A DNA stretch of 64,000 nucleotides from Callorhinus ursinus (Eukaryota; Chordata; Mammalia; Carnivora; Otariidae). Where the stretch lies: NCBI RefSeq assembly GCF_003265705.1, contig NW_020312904.1, positions 2,731,936 to 2,795,935 of the forward strand, written 5' to 3'. Shown here one piece after another: positions 49,953-59,204 of this stretch; position 1 is the first letter of the stretch, and the number at the start of each line of letters is the position of its first letter. Below the pieces are notes generated by a model that did no database searches, was not told where the DNA came from, and saw only the letters and a program-made list of their open reading frames with translations. Both the position numbers and the translations under genes were made by a program.

Positions 49953-50614
49953 ACCGTGTCTCCTGCCTCCACGCAGGCAGAGAGCTCCTTCAACAAAGAG
50001 CGCACCCGCAGCACCTGCCGGGGACACTTCCCCATGCCCCACTGGCCGCCGCTGTCCCTTTCCTGGGGGAGAGGCAAGCTGGTCTCCTGGCAAAGGGCGT
50101 GCTACCCCCGCCCCACCCCCAGGACGGCCTCTCCTGTGCTCCACCCGCAGCCTGGCTGCATCAGCACTCGCGGGGCAGCTCCGGCTTCCACGTGCGCAGG
50201 GTGAAGATTCAGGCGCTCTCACTGGGTCCCAAAGGCCCCGGCGTTTGATGCCTGGACTGGGCACGATGGCTGCTGAGAAGCTAGAGACCCCACCGTGACC
50301 CTCCAACTGTGAAGCCTTCATGGTTCCCTGTGGATGTCAGAGGGAGCCCCCGACTGCCCAGCTTCCCTTCCCGGGCTCCACCGGTGCGGCCCTGCCTCCT
50401 CAGGCTCCCTTGGTCTCCACCCGACCAACTCCCAGGCCTCCCTCGGGGAGTTGGTTCAGGCTGGATCCTGCTCCAGGCCTGGCAACAGAGAGGGTGTAAA
50501 TCTCAGATCCCAGAGACCCAGGGCTCAAGGGGTACATGGCAGTTTCCCATTGAAGCCCTCACATGAAAGCCAAGGGGAGAGATGACCCAGCCAAAGCCCC
50601 GCAGATCCCTCCCT

Positions 50615-50781
50615 CACGCCACCAGGCCGCGCTCACCATCGAGTGACCGTGCTGTCACTCGATACACAGGGCACCTGCTTGGACCATGGACAACAGCATC
50701 TGCATGCTTTCCTGAAACCACACCCTGAGAATCAGACCACTTTAAGGGCTGGAGAAAATATTCGGTATTCCCCAGGGCAAG
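50615..50781 (+). repeat. 167-bp perfect direct repeat, copy 2
   Basis: Second copy of 49786-49952 with no mismatch by base-by-base reading. The preceding base differs (t here, c in copy 1), and after the shared ag the copies diverge completely, giving sharp borders. Confidence 0.97.
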
Positions 50782-50891
50782 TCCCTCCACATGGGAGGGA
50801 CCAGGCCAAGCTCCAAAAGAGGAAGGGGCCTTCTGCCGTCTGGTTATTCCAGCTCTCTCTACAGACATGGAAGCAACCTTTCTAACAATGC

Positions 50892-51094
50892 TTTTTTTTT
50901 TTTTTTAAGATTTTATTTATTTATTTGAGAGGGAGAGAATGAGAGAGAGAGAGAGCACGAGAGGGAAGAGGGTCAGAGGGAGAAGCAGACTCCCCACTGA
51001 GCAGGGAGCCCGATGTGGGACTCGATCCCGGGACTCCAGGATCATGACCTGAGCCGAAGGCAGTCGCTTAACCAGCTGAGCCACCCAGGCGCCC
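50892..51094 (-). mobile_element. CAN-SINE (tRNA-Lys derived), minus strand
   Basis: A well-preserved copy. Poly-T and aagattttatttatttattt are at the left, then a (GA)n block, then ccgatgtgggactcgatccc, and the head agctgagccacccaggcgcc at the right. The target-site duplication tctaacaatgc lies at 50881-50891 and 51095-51105. Confidence 0.98.
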
Positions 51095-51104
51095 TCTAAC
51101 AATG

Positions 51105-52140
51105 CCTTTATTACAATACATGATCCCTGTAAATAATGTGGAGAATACAGAAAAGTACACAAAAGAAAAGAAAGCATCTATCAATGCACAATGCAGGCTT
51201 AACTAGGACCCTGCTGTAGGTCACTGTGTTCGTTCGCTAGGACCACCACAGAGTCTCACTGACGGGGTGGCCTCCACAACACTCACTGTCTTGCAGTCTG
51301 AGAGGTCAGGTGTGGCCATGGCCGCTCCCTCCTGAGCTTGCGAAGGCTGTCCTCAACCCGTGTCCTCACATGGTCATCCCTCCGTGTGGGTCTGTGTCCT
51401 GATCTCCTCTTCTTGTAAGGACAATTTATACTGAATTAGGGCCACTCTAATGACTTCACTTAACCTTCATCATCTCTACAAAGGCTCTCTCTCCAAATTC
51501 AGCCACATTCTGAGGTCCCGAGGGTCAGAAGTCCAACAGATGAGTTTGGGAAAGAAACAATTTAGTCCGTAACGTTCATACATACACACATTTTTTTAAT
51601 AACCCAGAATTGATACTACATATGAAGTTTTATGTCCCATTGTTTTTATTTATGCCCTGGTCTTTTGTCACATATTGGAAGAAGCATTTCTTAGGAAATC
51701 AAGTTCAAGTCTGCGTGGACATCACTGAACCACAACTAGTTTAAACTTCCCTGATGGCTGGACCTCCAGCTGGTTTGGCACTCCTACTAGACCACTCCCT
51801 GTGACCCGAATCCCGACACCTCCCCCTTCACAGTATCTCTTTCTACTTCCTCGAGACAAGGAGGCACCGAGCCTTTCCATAAGCGTCAAAGTGCTTCCCA
51901 GAAAGGTTTCACAGAAAGATTACAGGGTGTCAATCTCCTCTCACCTGAAAAGCACCAAGTATTATCTTTTTTAATCTTTGCTAATTTGACAGAAATAGAA
52001 CTGCATTACTGCTTCAATTTGCATTTTCATTACTTACAAAGCTACACTTTCTTTTTCCATTTATTAGTCATTTGCGTTTCCGACTTTGTAATGCTTCTGC
52101 CTTTTCTAAAAAGCATTTTTTAACTGTATATCTGCTTTTC
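51105..52140 (-). mobile_element. Old L1M 3' region, minus strand, split by an LTR
   Basis: The left part (51105-51185) holds gtggagaatacagaaaagta, an L1M 3' UTR word. The right part (51580-52140) holds gtgcttcccagaaaggtttc, ccaagtattatcttttttaa, ttcaatttgcattttcatta and tttattagtcatttgcgttt, matching the reverse complement of the old L1 3' end in order. The MaLR-type LTR at 51225-51575 lies between the two parts. That both belong to one insertion is inferred. Confidence 0.65.
51225..51575 (-). mobile_element. MaLR-type LTR (MST/MLT1-like), minus strand
   Basis: The reverse-complement order is typical: tgttcgttcgctaggaccac at the left, then gtgtcctcacatggtcatcc, tgatctcctcttcttgtaag and agccacattctgaggtcccg. 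It is a solitary non-coding LTR. Confidence 0.75.
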
Positions 52141-52144
52141 ACAA

Positions 52145-52345
52145 ACATTAAGAAGTGGTTCTTAAAGACAAATACTGCCACAAAACCCACACACTGCTCT
52201 CTACACATAGGGCGCAGGCTTCGGCGGCCCAGGGCATGCGGGGAGCTGCCAGGCCAAGCAAACTCTCTCGTAAGTGCGCAAGGTAACTAGAATTCTGGTG
52301 CCATGGAGAATAAGTGGATGGAGGAGAATAAGTTATTTTGTTTGA
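52145..52345. other. Intron, no gene seen
   Basis: Short unique stretch. A near-duplicate word ggagaataagt occurs at about 52304 and 52323. Confidence 0.4.
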
Positions 52346-52349
52346 CCTT

Positions 52350-52740
52350 TCTTATTCAACATTAGGGTACTTTTAATCAAATATATCAATATGTACTAAT
52401 TAACCCTGCTTGGGTAAGTCAAATTAACAAAACACTTCAATAATAAATCAGAAAACCATAACTGGTATTTTAATTTTTATAAGTAACATACCACATAACA
52501 CCAGACTGAATATGATATCACCACCACACACTCCACAGCGCATCCTCCACACTCTTATTAGACTCATAAAATATGCTTCCAAAATGAGAAAAAATAGCTG
52601 TCAAGAACTGCATCTTATTATTCAACTATTAAACTTTCTTAATCATCAATCAGTTTAATTGCCCCTGACATGGGTTATAAATAACATTTTGTGGTTCAAT
52701 AAAATACTACAAGCATAACCCCTTCGCTCCCAAAGCTGCT
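52350..52740. other. AT-rich repeat-free block, candidate conserved element
   Basis: About 390 bp of very AT-rich non-repetitive sequence. It has TAAT/ATTA words and caatcagtttaattgcccct, with no recognised mobile element. It resembles the other AT islands in this gene and is a candidate only. Confidence 0.35.
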
Positions 52741-52751
52741 CCAAATTTCTG

Positions 52752-52875
52752 CCATGGGTATTCCAGAACAATCTACACACCCTTCATTGACCTCAGCCAC
52801 TTCCACGAAATCCTGCCTTGAATATTCCAAGACGATTTACACACCCTCCACTGGGATTTGGTCATTTCCATTTCC
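52752..52875. repeat. Diverged 64-bp tandem duplication
   Basis: Copy 1 (from 52752) and copy 2 (from 52816) align as ccatgggtattccagaacaa against ccttgaatattccaagacga, both continuing with a ctacacaccct/ttacacaccct word. Most differences are transitions. The period is 64 bp and similarity fades in the last third. Confidence 0.75.
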
Positions 52876-53082
52876 GTTGGGTAAAACATTCTGAAGTATT
52901 TTTCTAATTTGTGCAAAAAAAAATGTGAAGAAGTTGCTGTATTAAACGGCACAGTACCATTTTCTATTAGATCTCTGTTCAATCTTTCTATTACATCTAT
53001 GAGATCTCTCTTGCCATCTCCCACCGGTCCAACCGGTCAGATGAATGCAGATATCACGGCACGATGCCGGCAATCCAATGGC

Positions 53083-53158
53083 TTGGTGCCCCAGGCCCCT
53101 GCTCTCCGCCCAAGCCCGGGTTGGTGCCCCAGGCCCCTGCTCTCCGCCCAAGCCCGGG
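53083..53158. repeat. 38-bp perfect tandem duplication
   Basis: Two identical 38-bp units (53083-53120 and 53121-53158), each starting ttggtgccccaggcccctgc and ending cccaagcccggg. A young GC-rich minisatellite-like duplication. Confidence 0.97.
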
Positions 53159-53762
53159 GCTGCAGCAGCCACAGGGACGGCGGCTTCCCTTCAAAGGGCT
53201 TAAAAGTGAGAGGCGACCACAACAAATGGTAAGACTTAACTACTGGCCATGGTATTTTCCCTTCATCAATCATGACCCAGATGCCACGCACCAGGCTGCA
53301 TGCGACCAGCGCGTCATCCATCTTCCACAACCTTGCCTGCTGGGTGTTACTGACATTCAGCAGAGGGGGACGGGACTCAGCAGGCCTGGGGGGCTCACTG
53401 AACACCCAGGGTGGGCGCGCTATGAAGCACATCCACACAGCCTTTTCTTTCCTTTGTAAATCCCTATCACTGCTGTCATCCAGTAGCTGTGTAGCTAACT
53501 GCACTAGCGACGGTCTCGCCTGGTAAGTGCAGGCTCCAAAGACCTGGGGAGGGACAGCCTACGCAGTCACCTAACAGGTGCCCAAGACCCACTGGCTGCA
53601 GGCTGGAGGGGAAGAGGGGCACACAGCACGATGGCCTCCAAGAAGGGGGAAAACCCGTCCTGCTTGGAGCAGGGAGGTTTGGGAAGGCTTCATGGAGAAA
53701 GGAGCCCACTGATTCAGGCCTTGAAGGATCAACAAGCAGAGTGTTTAAGATATGTGCATCCA

Positions 53763-53972
53763 GGGGCACCTGGGGGGTCAGTTGAGCATCTGACTCTTGG
53801 CTTTAGCTCAGGTCATGATCTCAGGGTCAGCGGATGCAGCCAAGTCGGGCTCTGAATCAGTGGGGAGTCTACTTGAGGATTCAGTCTCCCTTTCCCTCTG
53901 CCCCTCCCCGCTGCTCACACGCACATGCCCTCCCTCTATAAAATAAATAAAATCATCTTAAAAAGAAAAAAA
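53763..53972 (+). mobile_element. CAN-SINE, older copy, plus strand
   Basis: Head ggggcacctggggggtcagt, body gctcaggtcatgatctcagg, tail aaaataaataaaatcatctt. The target-site duplication aagatatgtgcatcca (53747-53762) recurs at 53973-53988 with one mismatch. More diverged from the other CAN-SINEs, so probably an older subfamily. Confidence 0.95.
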
Positions 53973-53999
53973 AAGATATGTGCACCCAACCACCTGACT

Positions 54000-54390
54000 C
54001 TCCTGAGTACAATTACTGTTCCATAGCTTCCCTGGCCACCTACAATAAAACCCAAGCCCACTGGCCAGTGTCACCAGCCACCAGCAGGAGCCCCTGGTGC
54101 TCACTGCAAGGCCCTGAGACCTCGCACTGCAGGTCTCACCGCGAGCCCCTTGTCTGCCTCACATGCCTTTTCCCTCCTCCACTGAGGTCCTCCCTGGCTG
54201 GCCACCCTGCCCACCACTCACAGCCCCAGAGCAAACACACTGTGTCTCTCAGGGTGAAGGACGACCACGTCACCTGCTCCCAGGCACTGGGGTCCTGGGA
54301 GCTCTCCAAGAGCCAGGGCCCGGGTCCTAGTGTGGTGCTCAGCCCGGGAAATCACTCAAAAACGTTTATGGAACTGACAGGCACATAGAC
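54000..54390 (+). mobile_element. L2 LINE fragment, plus strand
   Basis: The words acctacaataaaacccaagc, tgcaaggccctgagacctcg and tgcctcacatgccttttccc, then a terminal gtgctcagcccgggaaatca and aacgtttatggaactgac, follow L2 3' order. Diverged. Confidence 0.6.
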
Positions 54391-55154
54391 GCACAGATAA
54401 AAAACATGAAATTCCTACCCAGGCCTCCGTGGTTTATAAAGTATTTTCTGTTAAATGAGGTCTTTGGGGTTTTGTTGTTGTTTTTTAATACAGATGATTC
54501 TAGAAAATGGGGTTTTAATCAAAGGAAGTACACCGAACAGAAGCCTAGAAGCTACAATGAGCATGGAGCACGTTCTCAGAACCGCGGGCAGAAGGGAAGA
54601 GGTAGGAGAGCGTGGGGAACAAATGGTCAGGGCTCCGGGGCAGCACTCTGTATCTGAGCAAGGAAGTCATAAGAAGTGCACGATGAAGGGACACTGCGGG
54701 GCCGTGCTCTGGGAAGGTGAGCTCAGCAGGGGGAGCCAATCAGAGGCCATTACGTGAGGAGGGCCCGAGGGTGCGCGTCATAAATACAACTCTCGGCCGA
54801 GAAGGGGAAACCAGTGTGGCTTCTACTCTGAGCTAAAACTCAAGTCACTGATTCAACTGATAGGCACTGAGCAAAGCCCAACACAGAGCCTCTGTATGGG
54901 GTGACTGCAGCGCCAGGAGCGAGGCAGCTGACGTGCCATATTCCCCAGGCCTTAATCCTAACCCAGTGAGAAAGCAAACCCAGCAAGGCTGCAGGGGCTG
55001 TGCAAACTCACACGGCCTGTGAGCCGAGCAGGAACACAGTGTACACCCACCGGTCAGACTACAAGGCCCTACAGGTCGTAGCACAGAGGCAGCATTTTAC
55101 AGAACTGGGTGAGCTCAACCTGCTCCCCGAGCTTCTGGAGAGTCTGAACTCAGT

Positions 55155-55320
55155 AAGCAGGTGAGAACTCAGGCTCTGGGGCTGGGCAGCCAGGGCTTTG
55201 CATCTCCTGGAAGTGGCCATGAGCAAACCAGTTCGTCTCCACCACCCTCAGCTTCTTTCCTCCAACATCGACTACCATCAGCAGCACCTCCCTCTCGAGG
55301 TGGTTGAGAAGATACGCACA
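55155..55320 (+). mobile_element. MIR SINE, plus strand
   Basis: The order aactcaggctctggggctgg, gcagccagggctttgcatct and then ccaccctcagcttctttcct follows the MIR head and core. Confidence 0.5.
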
Positions 55321-55439
55321 CACAGAGCTACGCTAAACCAAGCGCCTAATCCAGGTAAATCTTCGACGACCAATGTTAACACCAGTACTGGTCACCCTCC
55401 AGGGAATTCTACCAAATCCTACAGGGGGAACAAAAATGG

Positions 55440-55700
55440 TAATCACAGCAGATACCCCACAGAAACCACACAGGACAAAAGGCAACGGAATGACATCATT
55501 AAAGTACAGAAAGAAAACAACCGTCCAGCCAGAGCGCGGCCCGGTGGAAACACCTGCCCCAGAGGAGATAACACTTTGTCACACAAACGGAAGCTACAGT
55601 ACAGGAAATGCTCAAGAAAGTCCTTCTGGCAGAAAAACATGCTACCAGTCAGAAACGCAGATCTACACAAGGACATGAAGGCGACAGGTAATGGTGAAGA
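55440..55700 (+). mobile_element. Old L1M fragment, plus strand
   Basis: The words cagtacaggaaatgctcaag, aaagtccttctggcagaaaa, acatgctaccagtcagaaac and gatctacacaaggacatgaa match an old L1M segment in order. Confidence 0.7.
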
Positions 55701-55899
55701 TGAGGGCGCATGAAGCTGTCAGTCCTTCCTCCTCATTCACTCAGCGTTCACAACAAGCACGTGGGCGCATGGACCTTGGTTTGGGATGCCGTTCCCCGGT
55801 CGGAGGGCCTGGGCCCTGGGAGGGACAACCACACACTCACAGCGGGGGCGGCCGTCACAGGAGCCCAGACGCCAACAGGAAGAGCTCCCAGTGGCCAAA

Positions 55900-56720
55900 C
55901 TTGAAATAACGTGAACAACAAAACAGTGCAGTATTGGACCGCACCCCAAGATGTCAAACAAGTAGCTATGTGGTCCATACTGACATATATGGTTGAATAA
56001 ATTAACAAATGGGGGAAACACACAAATCTCTCATGCAGAAGAATTCTAAATAATTTATGTAGATACTCTGCTCTCAAGGAACTGGAGAATGACTTCCCTC
56101 CCCATATGGTGGGGGGGGGGGGGTGGTCCTGTGACTCCCTTCCAGAGACGACAGGAGGGGAGGAGGAGGAGAGAAAGCGACTTTCCCGTGGGGAAGCTGG
56201 ACAGACACACCTCGGCCAGGCAGCAAGGTCGGCAGCAAGAGCAATAAATCATGTTGACAGCACGGGCCCACGACTGGACGGAATGAGAAGGCACGTCACT
56301 TCCTTGTCATGCCACCTGAAAACCCACAGCCCCAGTCTAACGACAAGAAAAACATCAGACAAGCCCAAATTTAGGGACGTTCTACCTAATACTTGGAAAG
56401 GACTCAAACTGTCAAGGTCTTTAAAAATCAAGAAAATCTGAAAAACTGTCACAGTCTAGAGGAACCTAAGGAGACATAACAATTAAATGTCCTGTGAGTT
56501 CCTAGATGGGATCCTGGAACCGAAAAACCACATTAGCAAAAACCAAGGAAATCTGAATACAGGTCATAATAACTTTTCAGTATTGATTCCTTAGTCGAGG
56601 CAAATGTCTTCACGTATGACATTAATAGCAGGAGAAATGGGCAGAAGGCAGGAGGGGACCACATACCATTTTTACAACTTCCCTAGAACTCCAAAACAGT
56701 TCTAAAATTTAAAATTTATG
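55900..56720 (+). mobile_element. Old L1M 3' UTR, plus strand
   Basis: Words in order are gcagaagaattctaaataat, agatactctgctctcaagga, gcaataaatcatgttgacag, aaacatcagacaagcccaaa, ggatcctggaaccgaaaaac and the end caaaacagttctaaaattta. This is a well-known old L1 3' UTR. A G13 run (56111-56123) has expanded inside it. Confidence 0.8.
56111..56123 (+). repeat. Poly-G run (13 G)
   Basis: Thirteen consecutive G inside the old L1M 3' UTR, preceded by catatggt. Confidence 0.9.
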
Positions 56721-56749
56721 TAAAAAAACAAGACAAGTCAAAAGCAAAA

Positions 56750-57010
56750 CGTCCAACATCGTGCTACATACACACACACGAGTCACCCAAGACAGGAGAC
56801 AGGAAGTGTGAGCACGACGCTATAAACTTTTATACTGTATGCCAAGTGGTAAAATCTTACCGGAAGGTCGGCCGTGATAGGTTAGAAACACATATTGTAA
56901 ACCCTAGAACAACCTCTAAAAAATAAAAAAAAAAAAGACGTGTAACTGAAGAGCCAACATAGGAGATAAAACAGAATCGTAAAAAGATCTCAATTAATCT
57001 AAAAGAAGGC
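56750..57010 (+). mobile_element. Old L1M segment, plus strand
   Basis: The words gttagaaacacatattgtaa, accctagaacaacctctaaa and aattaatctaaaagaaggca match an L1M segment just upstream of the ORF2 endonuclease. It may be a separate insertion from the 3' UTR that precedes it. Confidence 0.6.
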
Positions 57011-58640
57011 ACTTGGGAGGAGCCCTGGGGCGGGTGTGGGACGGCCTCCAGTGTCGGGTCCTTCCGCTGGGTGACTGCCACCACGACCACATGCACTCCC
57101 CCCCCCCAGGGCCGAGGTCTGGGCTGAACAGCGCCACCCCCGACACCCGCAGTCTTGCGCAGCGCCCCAACGACCCCACCACCAGAAAGGGGGGTGCATG
57201 GAGAGGAGGCCTGGGCATGGGTGGTGCTCCACGGCAGAGATGTCCCCGCTTGAGTCCTTCAGCGTCGAGCAAGCGAACGCTGTCACAGACGGGCAGAAGC
57301 GGGGGGACAACCCGGGAGGTCCCACTGCTGAGGGCACTAGGGGCCGCTGAGGCCCTGAGCAGAGGGAGGATGAGTCGCGTCAGACAAGATGAAAGCCTGT
57401 CCCAGAAACATGGGCCCAGGAGCTGCTGCTGAGGAGCAAGGCCAGAGGCGGAGCAACAAATGACCAGCTGGTCCTGACACACAGGAAGATCAGGATGGGA
57501 GGGGCTGGAGAGGAAAGGGTTTTAGGAGGAAGGGTGGGCCAGACCCGGAGGCTGACGGCATGAGGGGAAGAGAAAGAGAACCGCAGGGCCACTGTCACGT
57601 TTCCGACTCGGGACACGGGCAGAGGCACGGAGCCAGAGCCAAGAATCCCACAAGGCCACGGGTGAGGGACAGCGTGCGGCATCTGCCCCAACAGCAGACT
57701 GCGGTTCCTGCACCTTCCAGCAGGTGCGAAGGAGGCAGCTGGACACACAGGAGCAGAGCTGGGGGCAGGGCTGGGCTGGAAATCTGACAGCTGAGAGCAC
57801 CAGGTCTCAGCCCTCGTCCACCCACGTCTGGTGAGACGCTGCCTCCCTTCCGCAGACCAACGTGCACACGTGGGACATTCGCATACTTTCGGGAGGTTCC
57901 TAAACCTGCTCAACCACCACCGAACATCCCAGAACATGGAATGGTGAAGCCCCCAACAGGAGGCCAGAGGCCACCCGAGTGGAGCAGGACACTAATGGCC
58001 CGGGACTGAGGCAACGGGGGCAGGGGCGGGGTCGGCGGGGCCCCTCCTGGACCTGGCCAAGGAGGAAGTTCCAAGGAGGGAGTGGCCAACAAAGGGGTAA
58101 GCTGCAAGGGGACACCTCAGCTGCAGAGCATCAGGGGCGAGAACACGCTCGCCGAGCTTCTGCCGGCGACTGCCCCACTGGACACCTGTCCACGGGCTCT
58201 GGGCACAGTTTCCAAAACTAACGCTAATAGCCTCCTCTCTGTCTCCTCGGAGATTCCAGCCAAATGTAATAACTGGTCCAACTCCGATAAGCCAAGTGCA
58301 ATTCCCAGGGACAGGAAAGGAAAGGGGGCACCAGCCTCCAGCTTCCCCACCCGCACATCCATGGGCCCTGGAGCACTTCCTCCTAAATAAAGCTCCGCAC
58401 TTCGGCCTCTGCTTCAAGCAGCACAAATTCCACTGGCTATAAATCAGGTTTATGAATCTTGTATGGATCTGAAAGCAAACCCATCAGTCACCACGAAGAC
58501 GCCTGCCCACCCCACATCCCTGCCGTAACTGGACAGCTGACAAAAGGCGCTCGGCCCTGATGACACATTATCAGAGAGTCAAGCTCCGTGGGCTCAAAAG
58601 CAGCATCAAAGGACGGTGATAGCCCCCACCCCGAGTGAAA
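57011..58640. other. Intron, GC-rich, no gene seen
   Basis: GC-rich unique-looking sequence with a C10 run near 57100. Overlapping long frames on both strands (for example 57380-57937 minus) have no recognisable domain. Confidence 0.4.
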
Positions 58641-58644
58641 TACA

Positions 58645-58985
58645 ACCATGTCAATGCAGACAAACACGTGCTCTTAGTACCATCACACCAAATGTATATT
58701 CCCCCACCCTCCGCCCTGGGCAGGGTGGCACAGCCTTGATGATTCTCTGCAAATACATAATACATGAATCACAAAGCCAGCTGTGGAGGCCCCAAATTAG
58801 ACACTGCTGCCCAGCCCCAGAAAATGCTATCACTTTAGAATGTTCTTCTGAGGTGGTTTCATGTTTTATTGGCAAAATGGCATATTATTATTGCAATAAT
58901 AATGATTTAAGTATAAACAGCATTAGAGCTATAATAATGTACATGTACTTCGTGACTTTATTTCGAAGACCCCACAGCACTGCAC
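58645..58985. other. AT-rich block with palindrome, candidate conserved element
   Basis: Repeat-free, AT-rich and bounded by GC-richer DNA. It contains the perfect 20-bp palindrome attattattgcaataataat (58884-58903), embedded between ggcaaaatggcat and gatttaagtataaacagc. Composition suggests possible conserved regulatory DNA. Not shown. Confidence 0.35.
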
Positions 58986-59019
58986 TATACTCAGTCATTA
59001 ACCTCCCGGCAAGAAGAAA

Positions 59020-59125
59020 AGCTGAAGCATTGTCTCCATTTTGCAGACGGCGAGTCCATGGCAGAGAAGCAAACGACAGGCAGGCCCAAGGCTGTGTGCA
59101 GGAACAATGGGAGCTGGAACACGGT
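59020..59125 (-). mobile_element. MIR SINE, minus strand
   Basis: Plus-strand text tgtctccattttgcagacgg, cagagaagcaaacgacaggc and ggcccaaggctgtgtgcagg follows the reverse complement of the MIR core. Confidence 0.65.
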
Positions 59126-59159
59126 AGCTCACATCAGCCCACAAATACGCACACGTGCT

Positions 59160-59198
59160 CACACACACACGCACACACACACACACGCACACACACAT
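59160..59198. repeat. (CA)n microsatellite
   Basis: About 39 bp of CA repeat with two interrupting CG steps. Likely polymorphic. Confidence 0.95.
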
Positions 59199-59204
59199 CC
59201 TGGA

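Larger units (their letters stand above)
49127..50880. other. Intron, no gene seen; holds a 167-bp direct repeat
   Basis: GC-rich unique-looking sequence. A 251-codon plus-strand frame (49493-50248) runs through the first repeat copy and has no recognisable domain or splice context. The two repeat copies are listed separately. Confidence 0.5.

Noticed and set aside
49493..50248. 251-codon plus-strand open frame
   Set aside because: Lies in GC-rich intron, runs through one copy of the direct repeat, has no recognisable domain and has overlapping long frames on the other strand. Expected by chance.
52773..53024. Minus-strand open frame with repeated KSSWNIQG-like text
   Set aside because: It overlaps a 64-bp non-triplet tandem duplication and the two copies read in different frames, so it is not a coding repeat.
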